In this document: piece by piece, positions 1-8,692 of the stretch
How the letters are laid out: each line of letters starts with the position of its first letter
How positions within the stretch are numbered: position 1 is the stretch's first letter
Translations under genes and position numbers: made by a program
Notes under the pieces: generated by a model
Databases searched by the model: none
What the model saw: only the letters and a program-made list of their open reading frames with translations
Told to the model about the DNA's origin: nothing
Source: Caulobacterales bacterium
GTDB lineage: Bacteria > Pseudomonadota > Alphaproteobacteria > Caulobacterales > Parvularculaceae
DNA length: 64,000 bases
NCBI GenBank assembly: GCA_020638525.1
Contig: JACKIL010000005.1
Coordinates: 186,001-250,000 of the forward strand
Direction of reading: 5' to 3'

Positions 1-5
1 CGTCC

Positions 6-38
6 ATGGATCACCGGGACAAGCCCGGCGATGACAAG
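6..38 (+). repeat. fragment of an alphaproteobacterial intergenic palindromic repeat
   Basis: The first bases contain the inverted repeat CCGGG-ACAAG-CCCGG (14-28) followed by CGATGAC. Read as protein this gives MDHRDKPGDD. From memory, this string recurs as a spurious N-terminus in many alphaproteobacterial annotations because a short dispersed repeat lies before genes. Only one edge of the element is inside the window. Confidence 0.5.
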
Positions 39-53
39 CGGGGGTATTGTTCC

Positions 54-1427
54 GTGAACCTGACTTCTTCCGCCTCCCAAAGCGTCATTCTCTACAAGGA
101 CGTGTTGCGGCTCGCCTGGCCGGCTTCCATCGCCGCGTCGGTGACGCCGCTTCTCGGCGCGATTGACGTATGGGCGCTCGGCCAGTCGACGCGTCCGCTC
201 GACATCGCCGCGATCGGCCTTGGCTCGGTCATCTTCTCGCTCGCCTACTGGACGTTCGGCTTCATCCGCATGAGCGTCGCCGGATTGACGGCGCAGGCGG
301 CCGGCGCGGGCGATGAACGCGAAGCGCGCGCAGCGCTGATGCGCGGTGCGCTCCTTGGCGGCGCCATCGGGCTCGTCCTCGTCGTCTTTCAAACGGCGCT
401 CGGCGCACTCTCCTTCAAGGCGCTCGCCATCGGCTCCGATGCGACGCCCGAAACCTTCGCCGCCGCACGCCTCTACTATGACATCCGCATCTGGGGCGCG
501 CCCTTCGCGCTGGCGAGTTACGCCGCATTCGGCTGGCTCACGGCGCGCGGGCGCACCGACTATCTGATGATCGCGAGCGTTTTCATGACGGCGCTTAACG
601 CCGTGCTCGATTACTGGTTCGTCGTGCACATGAACTGGGGCGCGGGCGGCGTCGCGGCGGGAACGCTGATCGCAGAGATTGCAGGCTTCATCGCCTGCGC
701 GGTTTTTGTCGCGCTCATCCTGAGATCGAATGGCGGTCTCGACACGCACTGGTCGTTCGCGGCGCTCTTAGACCGCGCGAAACTTGCGCGCACGATTTCG
801 GTCAATCGCGACATTTTCATCCGCACCGTGCTGCTCGCCTTCTCCTTCGCGTGGTTCGTGCAGCGCGGCGGCGCGTTCGGCGACGTCACGCTCACCGCGA
901 ACCAGACGCTCCTGCAGCTTTTTCTTTTTACGGGTCTTGCGCTCGACGGTACGGCGATTGCTGCCGAAACGCTCGTCGGCGGCGCAATCGGCGATCCGGA
1001 TGCGGTGCGCGGGCGCGCGCGCTACAACGACGCCGTCAAGAAAACCTTCGTCATCGCCATGCTCGCCGCGCTCTTCTTCGCCGCGCTTTACGGCATGTTC
1101 GGAGAAGGCCTCATCGCTTTCCTTGCGAAAGATGAAGCGATCCGTGAGGCGAGCGCGCGTTACCTGCCCTGGGTCATTGCGAGCCCGCTCATCGTCGTCA
1201 TCGGGTTTCAGCTCGACGGGATTTTTATCGGCGCGACACGCGCGCAGGAGATGCGCGACAGCATGATTCTGAGCGCGCCGGTTTTCCTCATCGCAACTTT
1301 GATGCTGCAGCCGCAATTCGGCAATCACGGGCTCTGGGCGGCGTTCTCGCTCTATTTCCTGTTGCGCGCCGTGACGCTCGGCTTCTACACGCCGCGCATT
1401 GCGCGCAGTTTTGCGGCGACGTCCTAG
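54..1427 (+). CDS. MATE family multidrug/toxin efflux transporter
   Basis: This is an inner-membrane antiporter of the MATE (NorM/DinF) family, expected to export drugs or toxic metabolites using a Na+ or H+ gradient. The 457-residue product is hydrophobic throughout with about twelve predicted membrane segments in two halves, and starts with the typical VLRLAWPASIAASVTPLLG segment. I placed the start at GTG 54, because the in-frame ATG at 6 lies in a dispersed repeat and would add a polar, repeat-derived N-terminus. Its stop codon shares CTAG with the stop of convergent pyrD. The substrate cannot be read from sequence. Confidence 0.85.
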   Translation: MNLTSSASQSVILYKDVLRLAWPASIAASVTPLLGAIDVWALGQSTRPLDIAAIGLGSVIFSLAYWTFGFIRMSVAGLTAQAAGAGDEREARAALMRGALLGGAIGLVLVVFQTALGALSFKALAIGSDATPETFAAARLYYDIRIWGAPFALASYAAFGWLTARGRTDYLMIASVFMTALNAVLDYWFVVHMNWGAGGVAAGTLIAEIAGFIACAVFVALILRSNGGLDTHWSFAALLDRAKLARTISVNRDIFIRTVLLAFSFAWFVQRGGAFGDVTLTANQTLLQLFLFTGLALDGTAIAAETLVGGAIGDPDAVRGRARYNDAVKKTFVIAMLAALFFAALYGMFGEGLIAFLAKDEAIREASARYLPWVIASPLIVVIGFQLDGIFIGATRAQEMRDSMILSAPVFLIATLMLQPQFGNHGLWAAFSLYFLLRAVTLGFYTPRIARSFAATS

Positions 1428-2488
1428 CGGGCGCCCGCACCGACTGCGTCAGAGATCGAGGGAAAGCCGTCTGCATCGAGAAAAGTCGGCAGCTCTTGCA
1501 CGATGCGCGCGACGAGCCCCGGCCCCTGATAGACGAGCGCTGTGTAAAGCTGGACGAGGCTCGCGCCAGCGAGGATCTTTTTGTAGGCGTCACGCGCGGA
1601 GAAAACGCCGCCAACGCCGATGAGAGGCACGGCGCCGTGAAGCGCTCCATAGAACTCGCGCAGGAGAGCCGTCGACGGCGCGAAGAGCGGCGCGCCCGAT
1701 AGCCCCCCCTTTTCGTTTGCGTGCTTGCTGCGCAGCTCGTTCGAGCGCGTAATCGTCGTATTCGATACGACGAGCGCATCGAGCTTCACGACGCGCGCGC
1801 AGTCTGCGATGTCGGCCTTGTCGGCATCGGTCAGGTCAGGCGCAATCTTGAGAAAGAGCGGCGCTTTTTTCTGAAGCCCGTCGCGCGCGGCGAGAACGCG
1901 CGTCAGCAAATCCATCAGCGCGGCGCGATCCTGCAACGCGCGAAGGCCCGGCGTGTTCGGCGAGGAGATATTCACCGTGTAGAAATCGACGAGCCCTTCG
2001 AGGCGTTTGACCCCCGCCACATAGTCTTCAACCCTGTCGGCGCTGTCCTTGTTGGCGCCGAGATTGACGCCGACGATACCGCGCCGAGGTCGCGCAGCGA
2101 GCCGCGCCGCAATCGCCTCAAGGCCTTCATTGTTGAAGCCGTAGCGATTGATGACCGCGCAATCCTCGCGCAGCCGAAAGACGCGCGGACGATCATTGCC
2201 GGGCTGCGGACGCGGCGTCACCGCGCCGACTTCGACAAACCCGAAACCGACATCGAGCATCGCATTCGGCGCTTCGGCGTTCTTGTCGAAGCCGGCGGCG
2301 AGGCCGATAGGGTTCGGAAAAGAAAGACCGGCAAGGCTCGTTGAAAGACGCGGCGTGTCACCGAGATGCGCCTTCGGCCCAAGGCCTTTCGCGAGCATGC
2401 GCACGGTCGTCGCATGCGCCTTTTCCGCATCGAGAAGGCTCATCGCGCGCGCGGAAATATCGGCGAGAAACATTGGCGGCTTGATCAT
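1424..2488 (-). CDS. pyrD: dihydroorotate dehydrogenase (quinone), class 2
   Basis: PyrD oxidises dihydroorotate to orotate in pyrimidine synthesis, using FMN and passing electrons to membrane quinone. The 354-residue length and the N-terminal extension before the barrel fit class 2. The FMN/substrate segment AAGFDKNAEAPN (64-75) and the catalytic serine segment NISSPNTPGLR (173-183) are both intact. The ATG overlaps the stop of the DUF952 gene (ATGA), so the two are probably translationally coupled as the last genes of the hisC-tyrC operon. The 3' end overlaps the MATE gene by 4 bases. Confidence 0.97.
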   Translation of the reverse strand: MIKPPMFLADISARAMSLLDAEKAHATTVRMLAKGLGPKAHLGDTPRLSTSLAGLSFPNPIGLAAGFDKNAEAPNAMLDVGFGFVEVGAVTPRPQPGNDRPRVFRLREDCAVINRYGFNNEGLEAIAARLAARPRRGIVGVNLGANKDSADRVEDYVAGVKRLEGLVDFYTVNISSPNTPGLRALQDRAALMDLLTRVLAARDGLQKKAPLFLKIAPDLTDADKADIADCARVVKLDALVVSNTTITRSNELRSKHANEKGGLSGAPLFAPSTALLREFYGALHGAVPLIGVGGVFSARDAYKKILAGASLVQLYTALVYQGPGLVARIVQELPTFLDADGFPSISDAVGAGAR

Positions 2489-2838
2489 GCGCGCGTCTCA
2501 TCCGCGAAAGAAAATTCGCCGTTCGATTCGATCAGCGACCGCGCGCGCAAGACGGCATCGATTGAAAGCGTGCCATAAAGATGCGGAAAAAGCGCCCCGC
2601 CCCGGCTCGGCTCAAGGCGCACATCGCCGTCAATGAGCGCGGGATCGATTTCGAGCGCCACCAAATCCGTCTGCCCCTTGAAGTGAAGCCGCGCCGTCTC
2701 GAGCACCTGTTCGCCGGTCGACATATGCATATAGCCGTCGCGCTCGTCGACCGCCGCGTATGGAACGACGCCCGAGCTTTCGGCGGCGCGCCAGTCGCGC
2801 GCAGGCAGTATCTTGTAGAAATATCCGCCGCGCCCCAT
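2485..2838 (-). CDS. DUF952 family protein
   Basis: This is a small cytoplasmic protein of 117 residues. The family signature is visible: an N-terminal YFYKILPARDW, then DGYMHMSTGEQVLETA (about 34-49), and a C-terminal FPHLYGTLSIDAV. The family is structurally characterised but has no firm function; ADP-ribosyltransferase-like folds have been suggested. The start at 2838 begins the conserved region; a longer reading upstream would run into the tyrC frame. It sits 17 bases after tyrC and overlaps pyrD by ATGA, a linkage seen in other Alphaproteobacteria. Confidence 0.85.
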   Translation of the reverse strand: MGRGGYFYKILPARDWRAAESSGVVPYAAVDERDGYMHMSTGEQVLETARLHFKGQTDLVALEIDPALIDGDVRLEPSRGGALFPHLYGTLSIDAVLRARSLIESNGEFSFADETRA

Positions 2839-2855
2839 GCGCTCCGCCTGCTGAT

Positions 2856-3791
2856 CTATTCTTTTTTGTCGCGGCCGAAGTTCGGCGCCGCCGTTTCCTG
2901 CCCCGCCGCAACGATCGCCCTGCGAAGCGAACGCCCGCGCGTGAAGGCTTTGGCGAGCGCGTCGCCATCGCCCCAGCGGATCGCACGCTGAAGCAGCGCA
3001 AGCTCCTCCGTGAAGCGGCCAAGCACTTCCAGCACCGCCTCGCGATTGGTGAGGAAAACGTCGCGCCACATCACGGGATCCGACGCGGCGATACGCGTGA
3101 AGTCCCGAAAACCGCCCGCCGAATATTTCACGACTTCGGCTTCGGCGACGGTCTGCACATCGTCGGCGGCGCCGACGAGCGTGAACGCGATCAGGTGCGG
3201 CAGATGGCTCGTCACGGCGAGCGCGAGGTCGTGATGGGTCGCATCCATGAACTCGACACGCGAGCCGACAGCCGTCCAGAGCGCGGCGGCTTTTTCGACG
3301 GCGGCTTTGTATTCCGGCGTATCGCGGTCGAGCGGGGTGAGAATGCACCAGCGATCGCGGAAGAGCGTCGCAAAGCCCGCTTCCGGACCCGATTGCTCCG
3401 TCCCCGAGACAGGATGGCAGGGAACGATATGCACACGCGGCGACACCGCGGCGGCGGCTTTCGCCACCGCGCCCTTCACCGACCCGACGTCGATAATAAG
3501 CGCGCCGCCATCGGCCTTTTCGGCGACTTCCGGAAGGAGCGCCGCCGTTGCGACGACGGGCGTTGAGAGAACGACGAGATCGGCGCCCTTGATCGCCTCG
3601 GCGAGCGAGCCCGCGCCGCCGTCGACAACGCCGATGGCCTTCGCGCGCGCCAGAACGTCCGTATCCGCATCATAGCCGATGATGGTTTTCGCAAGCCCCT
3701 CTTCACGCATCGCGCGCGCAAGCGAGGAGCCGATGAGACCGACGCCGACAAAGGCGGCGCGCTCGAACATGAATTTCTTCTCAGCGGCCAT
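2856..3791 (-). CDS. tyrC: prephenate/arogenate (cyclohexadienyl) dehydrogenase
   Basis: This enzyme oxidatively decarboxylates prephenate or arogenate in tyrosine synthesis with NAD(P)+. A Rossmann motif GVGLIGSS (16-23) opens the 311-residue protein, and HPVSGTEQSGPEAG carries the catalytic-histidine region of the TyrA family. There is no chorismate-mutase or ACT domain. I chose ATG 3791 because GGAGAAG lies about nine bases upstream; ATG 3770 is an alternative. The start overlaps the end of hisC by 11 bases, so the two are co-transcribed. HisC-type enzymes can supply the aromatic transamination, which fits the pairing. Confidence 0.93.
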   Translation of the reverse strand: MAAEKKFMFERAAFVGVGLIGSSLARAMREEGLAKTIIGYDADTDVLARAKAIGVVDGGAGSLAEAIKGADLVVLSTPVVATAALLPEVAEKADGGALIIDVGSVKGAVAKAAAAVSPRVHIVPCHPVSGTEQSGPEAGFATLFRDRWCILTPLDRDTPEYKAAVEKAAALWTAVGSRVEFMDATHHDLALAVTSHLPHLIAFTLVGAADDVQTVAEAEVVKYSAGGFRDFTRIAASDPVMWRDVFLTNREAVLEVLGRFTEELALLQRAIRWGDGDALAKAFTRGRSLRRAIVAAGQETAAPNFGRDKKE

Positions 3792-4878
3792 GACCGAACT
3801 TCTCCGCGAGCAATTCGACAAGGCGACGGTTCGCTTCCGTCGCTCCGATGGATATGCGCAGGAACTCCGGAAGGCCATAGGCCTCCATCTCGCGCACGAT
3901 GACGCCGCCGGCGCGCAAGTGAGCGAGGACGGCTTTTGAGTTGAGCCCTTCTTCCGCCGGGAACTTCACGAGCAGGAAGTTACCGACGCTCGGCAGGAAG
4001 GAAAGCCCCAGGCCGCCGAGCTGCTGAACGAGATAATCGCGCTCGGCGCGATTGTGCGCGCGGTTGCGCTCGACGAACGCCTCGTCATCAAGCGCGGCGA
4101 CGCCCGCCGCAATCGCGCCCGACGTCACGTTGAAGGGCCCGCGAATGCGGTTCAGAATATCCGCGACTGACGCCGAACAATAGGCCCAGCCGAGGCGTAG
4201 CGCGGCGAGCCCGTAAATCTTCGAGAAGGTGCGCGTCATCACGACATTGTCGAACTCGTCGACAAGCGCGCCGCCCGCGTCATAGTCCGGCGCGTCCATA
4301 TATTCCGCGTAAGCCGAATCGAGCACGAGAAGAACGTCGTCCCGAAGTCCCGCGCGCAGGCGGCGAACCTCCGTATCCGGAATATAGGTTCCGGTCGGGT
4401 TGTTCGGATTGGCGATGAAGACAATGCGCGTCTTGTCGTCGACAAGCTTCAGGATCGCGTCGACATCGGTGACATATTTCTCTTCCGGCGCGAAACGGAT
4501 TTCGCCGCCGCAGGATTTCGTCGCGATCGCGTAGACGAGGAAGCCATATTGCGACTGGATGACGTTATCGCCCTCGCCGACATAGGCCCGGCAGAGAAGC
4601 TGCAACAGTTCGTCAGAGCCCGTGCCGCAGACGACGCGCGCCGGATCGAGACCGAAAACATCGCCGATCTTCTCGCGCAGCGCCGTCGCTCCGCCATCCG
4701 GATAGTGGTGAAGCGAGGTCGCGCAGTTGCGATAGGCCTCCACCGCCTTGTCGCTCGCGCCGAGCGCGGATTCATTCGATGAAAGCTTATAGACCTTCGC
4801 CGCGCCCGCCGCTTTGGAAGCGCCGGGAACGTAGGGCGCAATGTCGAGAATGCCGGGTCTGGGCGTCGGGGCGGTCAT
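3781..4878 (-). CDS. hisC: histidinol-phosphate / aromatic aminotransferase
   Basis: This is a PLP-dependent fold-type I aminotransferase of 365 residues. NPNNPTGT (157-164) and the lysine in TFSKIYGLAALRLGW (K220) mark the cofactor site. HisC transaminates imidazole-acetol phosphate in histidine synthesis. With tyrC directly downstream, a second role in tyrosine/phenylalanine transamination is likely but inferred. A short hairpin (GCGCGAG/CTCGCGC, 4905-4922) lies between this gene and the upstream methyltransferase gene. Confidence 0.94.
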   Translation of the reverse strand: MTAPTPRPGILDIAPYVPGASKAAGAAKVYKLSSNESALGASDKAVEAYRNCATSLHHYPDGGATALREKIGDVFGLDPARVVCGTGSDELLQLLCRAYVGEGDNVIQSQYGFLVYAIATKSCGGEIRFAPEEKYVTDVDAILKLVDDKTRIVFIANPNNPTGTYIPDTEVRRLRAGLRDDVLLVLDSAYAEYMDAPDYDAGGALVDEFDNVVMTRTFSKIYGLAALRLGWAYCSASVADILNRIRGPFNVTSGAIAAGVAALDDEAFVERNRAHNRAERDYLVQQLGGLGLSFLPSVGNFLLVKFPAEEGLNSKAVLAHLRAGGVIVREMEAYGLPEFLRISIGATEANRRLVELLAEKFGHGR

Positions 4879-4969
4879 TATTGGTCGCTTTCAACTGCTA
4901 CTGAGCGCGAGGTCTCTCGCGCCTCCGCGCGGGGTATAACCTCGCCTGAGCTGGTGCAGCAAGGCGGGG

Positions 4970-5716
4970 CTAGCTCTCGCAGCGCTTGCGATAGGCTGCC
5001 GAGCGCGCCGTCACGGGCCGAAGCGCGCCGCTTCGCGCGCGCTGGACGAGACCGATCGGCGCCATCAGCGATTTCGTCGCCTCGACCATGATGACGCCGC
5101 CGAGCCCCGGCGAGAGCTTTGCGCCTGCACGCTCCCACGCCCGCGCGGCGCGCAGGAGAAAGCGCGCGCCGAAGGGCGGAAAATAGAGAGCGCCGCTCCA
5201 CGCCTCGTCGCTGTAGAGCGTATCAGCGAGAAGCGCGCGAAGCTGGCGTTTGAGGTAAGGGCGCCCCGCTGCGAACGGCGTCGTCTCGATGATCGACCAG
5301 AGCCCGCGCCGGTGCGGTGCGACGATGATGACGCGGCCTTCGTCCGTCAGTACGCGCCAGGCCTCGCGCATCAACCGGCGCGGATCGCCCGTCTCCTCCA
5401 GCCCATGCACGATGAGCAGCCGGTCGATCGAAGCATCCGGCAGCGGCCAGTGATATTCCTCGACGAGCCCCGCCTTGTTCTTCTCGCCCGGCGGCCAGCC
5501 CATGACGCCTTGTGCGGCAGGCGCGAGCGCAAGAACGCGTTCAGCCGCCGGAAAATCGCCGAGATAGGGGCTCGCATAACCGAAACCCGCAATGCGCGCG
5601 CCCGCGCCGTCGCCCCAGCGGTCCGCGATCCAGCCGGCGATGAAATCGCTCGCCGCTGCGCCGAGCGCGGAGTCGTAGAAGCCGTAGAGGTCGAGAACGT
5701 CGGTGCGCATCACCAC
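4970..5716 (-). CDS. class I SAM-dependent methyltransferase
   Basis: The 248-residue protein has a methyltransferase type 11 core: a central VLALAPAAQGVMGWP segment in the SAM region, then LPDASIDRLLIVHGLEE and LMREAWRVLTDEGRVIIVAPHRRG. These match the acidic post-motif I and motif III pattern. The N-terminus MVMRTDVLDLYGFYDSALG is a subgroup hallmark in Alphaproteobacteria, commonly next to gloB. The first motif lacks the usual GxGxG loop (GFGYASPYLG instead), so SAM binding may be atypical. The start may be either ATG, 5716 or 5710. It is divergent from gloB and probably first in the hisC operon. The substrate is unknown. Confidence 0.8.
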   Translation of the reverse strand: MVMRTDVLDLYGFYDSALGAAASDFIAGWIADRWGDGAGARIAGFGYASPYLGDFPAAERVLALAPAAQGVMGWPPGEKNKAGLVEEYHWPLPDASIDRLLIVHGLEETGDPRRLMREAWRVLTDEGRVIIVAPHRRGLWSIIETTPFAAGRPYLKRQLRALLADTLYSDEAWSGALYFPPFGARFLLRAARAWERAGAKLSPGLGGVIMVEATKSLMAPIGLVQRARSGALRPVTARSAAYRKRCES

Positions 5717-5816
5717 TTACCGGGGTTTGTCTCGCTGCCCCTGCCCCTTATGATCCGAGGCGGGCCGGCATATCTTACACAGCGCCGCGCCTTAACGCGC
5801 CCTTAAGGATGCCGCC

Positions 5817-6584
5817 ATGCCCATCGAGATTCGCCAGTTTCCCTGCCTTTCAGATAATTACGGCTATCTCATCCGCGATGTGTCGACGGGAGCGGTCGCA
5901 GCCATCGACACGCCGGACGCGGAGCGGATCAATCAGGAGCTCGCCGCCGCGGGCTGGCGCCTCACCCACATCCTCAATACGCACTGGCACCCTGACCATG
6001 CTGGCGGGAACCTCGCCCTCAAGGAGAAGTGGGGCTGCAGGATTTTCGGCCCCGAAGGGGAAGCGGCGAAAATCCCGGGGCTCGACACGCCGGTCGGCGA
6101 CGGCGACGTCGTGATGCTCGGCAAGTCGCGCGGACAAGTCATCGAGACGCCGGGACACACGCTCGGCCACATCATCTATCACTTCGCGGACGATAAGGCG
6201 GCCTTCGTTGGCGATACGATTTTCGCGCTCGGCTGCGGGCGCCTCTTTGAAGGAACGCCGACGCAAATGTGGTCGTCGCTCTCGCGCATCGCGGCGATGG
6301 CGCCCGACACGAAGCTCTATTGCGCGCATGAATATACGCAGGCGAATGCGCGTTTCGCCGTCACCGCCGACCCGCACAATGAAGCGCTGTTAAAGCGCGC
6401 GAAAGAGATCGATGCGGCCCGCGCGCGCGGCGAGGCGACCGTGCCGACAAACGTCGCGCTGGAGCTCGCCACAAATCCGTTCCTGCGCGCGAAAGATGCG
6501 GGCGTGCAGGCCGCGATGGGCCTTGTCGGCGCGGACCCGGTCGCGGTCTTCGCGGAAGTCCGTAAGCGGAAGGATAACTTCTAG
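5817..6584 (+). CDS. gloB: hydroxyacylglutathione hydrolase (glyoxalase II)
   Basis: GloB hydrolyses S-lactoylglutathione to lactate and glutathione, the last step of methylglyoxal detoxification. The binuclear metal motif THWHPDH (55-61) is intact, followed by metal-binding ETPGHTLGHI and the distal YCAHEYTQAN. The length of 255 residues is normal and the C-terminal KRKDNF is typical of the family. It stands alone on this strand, between the divergent methyltransferase gene and the convergent amidase gene. Housekeeping regulation is likely. Confidence 0.96.
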   Translation: MPIEIRQFPCLSDNYGYLIRDVSTGAVAAIDTPDAERINQELAAAGWRLTHILNTHWHPDHAGGNLALKEKWGCRIFGPEGEAAKIPGLDTPVGDGDVVMLGKSRGQVIETPGHTLGHIIYHFADDKAAFVGDTIFALGCGRLFEGTPTQMWSSLSRIAAMAPDTKLYCAHEYTQANARFAVTADPHNEALLKRAKEIDAARARGEATVPTNVALELATNPFLRAKDAGVQAAMGLVGADPVAVFAEVRKRKDNF

Positions 6585-6591
6585 GCGGTCC

Positions 6592-8061
6592 TTACGCGCC
6601 GGCCCATACGCGGGGTTTGCGCGAAGTCCACGGCATCGCTTTTTCGAGTTGCCCTGCAAGACGGAAGAGCACGTCTTCACGGCCGAAGCCGGCGGCGAAG
6701 TGAACGCCGATGGGAAGATTGCTCGCCGCATCATGAGCGAGCGGAACCGAGACGGCGGGAAGCCCCGCCACGTTGAACACCGGCGTGAAGGGCGTCACGG
6801 CGAAGGTGAGCGCCGTCCATCCGAGCCCGTCGAGCCCCTTTGAGTTCGCCGCGAACCATCCGAGCTCGACCGGCAACGTCGGTATCGTCGGCGACATCAA
6901 AATGTCGTTGCGCGCGAACCACGGCCCGAGGCTGCGGCAGACGGCGTTGCGCACGCCGAGCGCAGCGGCGAATTCAACGCCGCTCGTCGCCGAACCGTAG
7001 CGGTAACAGGCGAGGATATGTTCTTCGAGCGTCGTCTCGTCGATCGGCCGCCCGGTCGCGCCGGCGAGCGCATTGATCCAGCCGGTGAGATTGACTGTCC
7101 AGATGCGCGCATTGGCGAGGATGAATTCCTCCCAGTCGACGCCGAGTTTCGCGTCGGAGATCTCGACCTTGTGGCCGAGGCTTTCCATCTCGCGCGCGAC
7201 CTTGTTGATCGCATCGGCGACAACGGGCGCCGTCTTGCCGCCGCCGAACGGATCGACCATCAGGCCGACGCGCAAGGAACCGGGATCGGCCGTCACTTCC
7301 TCGATATAGGGTCTTCTCGGGTGTTCGATGATGAACGGATCGCCCGGAACGGCGCCCTCGACGCAATCGAGCAACGCCGCGCTGTCGCGCACGGTGCGGC
7401 TCACCGCGAGCTCGATGCCAAGGCCGTTGAGACCTTCATCCGCATCCGGACCAATCGGCACGCGCCCGCGCGAAGGCCGCATGCCAAAGAGGCCGCAACA
7501 TGCAGCGGGAATGCGGGTCGAGCCGCCGCCGTCATTCGCATGCGCCATCGGCACGACGCCGGCGGCGACAGCGGCCGCAGAGCCGCCGCTCGAACCGCCC
7601 GCCGTATGGCCGGTGTTCCACGGATTGCGCGTCGCGCCGCGGAAAATTGATTCCGTCGAGCAGCTATAGGCCATCTCCGGCGAGGTCGTGCGCCCGAAGG
7701 TGAGAAGCCCCGCTTTGCGGAAGCGTGCCATCAGATCCGTATCTTCCGGCGCGACGAGCCCCGCGGCGAGGCGGCTTCCCATTTCGCTCGCGCGCCCCGC
7801 CATGTGCAGGACCGCATCCTTGATGAGGAATGGAACGCCGCTGAACGGCGCCGAGGCGGGCGCGTTTTTCAGCTGGTCCGCCATCTCGCCCTCCCATGTC
7901 TCGATGATGGCGTTGATCTCGGGGTTCACTGCATTGGCCGCCTCCATCGCGACGGAGAGCAGTTCTTCCGGCTTCACGGCGCCTTTGCGAACGAGGCCGG
8001 CGAGCCCGAGAGCGTCATGGGAAACGTATTCGTCGAGTTTCAAGGCGGCCTCCTCCGACAA
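6592..8061 (-). CDS. amidase (amidase-signature family)
   Basis: This is a 489-residue Ser-cisSer-Lys amidase. The catalytic lysine lies in GVPFLIKDAV (K81), the cis-serine in GGSSGGS (S157) and the nucleophile in DGGGSTRIPAACCG (S181); spacing matches fatty-acid amide hydrolase and nylon-oligomer hydrolase relatives. The two cysteines after the nucleophile are common in this subgroup. It is not GatA: there are no gatB/gatC neighbours and the C-terminal half differs. The substrate is probably a small or aryl amide; this cannot be resolved from sequence. Confidence 0.88.
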   Translation of the reverse strand: MSEEAALKLDEYVSHDALGLAGLVRKGAVKPEELLSVAMEAANAVNPEINAIIETWEGEMADQLKNAPASAPFSGVPFLIKDAVLHMAGRASEMGSRLAAGLVAPEDTDLMARFRKAGLLTFGRTTSPEMAYSCSTESIFRGATRNPWNTGHTAGGSSGGSAAAVAAGVVPMAHANDGGGSTRIPAACCGLFGMRPSRGRVPIGPDADEGLNGLGIELAVSRTVRDSAALLDCVEGAVPGDPFIIEHPRRPYIEEVTADPGSLRVGLMVDPFGGGKTAPVVADAINKVAREMESLGHKVEISDAKLGVDWEEFILANARIWTVNLTGWINALAGATGRPIDETTLEEHILACYRYGSATSGVEFAAALGVRNAVCRSLGPWFARNDILMSPTIPTLPVELGWFAANSKGLDGLGWTALTFAVTPFTPVFNVAGLPAVSVPLAHDAASNLPIGVHFAAGFGREDVLFRLAGQLEKAMPWTSRKPRVWAGA

Positions 8062-8119
8062 GGTCGGGGAAGTCTCGCCGAAAAGGTCGTGATTGCAAGC
8101 GCGAGAAATCCCTATGCGA

Positions 8120-8611
8120 CTATTGCGCAGAGGCGTTCGCGTTCAGCCACTCGACGTTTTGCCCGTAGAGCGCGATCGATGAGATCGACATCTTCGCCGA
8201 GCCTTCGACAGGCTTGCGGCTGTAGGCGACGTAAATAAGCGTATTGTTGGCGCGGTCGTAAATGCGGCGCACGGCGAGCTGCTTGAAGATGAGGCTCTGC
8301 TGCTGCGAGAAAACTTCCTCGCCATTCTTGTCGAAGTCGATGTTTCCGATCTTGATCGGACCGGTCTGGCGGCAGGCGATCGACGAGTTCGACGGGTTCT
8401 CGAACCAGTTGCCTTTCGCCACGCGGTCCCAGAAGGCGCGGTCGAAATAACTCAGATGGCAGGTGACGCCTTCGACTTTGGCGTCCTTCAGCGCTTCGAG
8501 TTTGACCTCGTTGCCGAGGAGGTCGTTCTTGATTTCACCGACTTCCTCGTGCTCGCCGCGCCCGCAGGCGGCGAGGAAGAGAAGGCTTGCGAAGATGAGT
8601 GCTTTGCGCAT
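8120..8611 (-). CDS. creA: CreA family lipoprotein
   Basis: The 163-residue product belongs to the CreA family, defined in Escherichia coli but without known biochemistry. The N-terminus MRKALIFASLLFLAACGRG is a lipoprotein signal with a clear lipobox (LAAC), so it is probably membrane-anchored. Family features visible are VKLEALKDAKVEGVTCHLS, NPSNSSIACRQTGPI and the final SSIALYGQ. I chose the internal ATG at 8611, because an upstream ATG at 8647 would bury the signal peptide. Confidence 0.88.
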   Translation of the reverse strand: MRKALIFASLLFLAACGRGEHEEVGEIKNDLLGNEVKLEALKDAKVEGVTCHLSYFDRAFWDRVAKGNWFENPSNSSIACRQTGPIKIGNIDFDKNGEEVFSQQQSLIFKQLAVRRIYDRANNTLIYVAYSRKPVEGSAKMSISSIALYGQNVEWLNANASAQ

Positions 8612-8692
8612 GCACGATGACATGGCGCCGGGCGCTGGAGATTTCAATCAGCATGAAGAAGGCGCGCGCGACGAAGCGCGGGAGATCCGTGC

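Noticed and set aside
784..1266. 160-codon frame inside the MATE gene
   Set aside because: Serine/arginine-rich shadow of the transporter frame with no domain.
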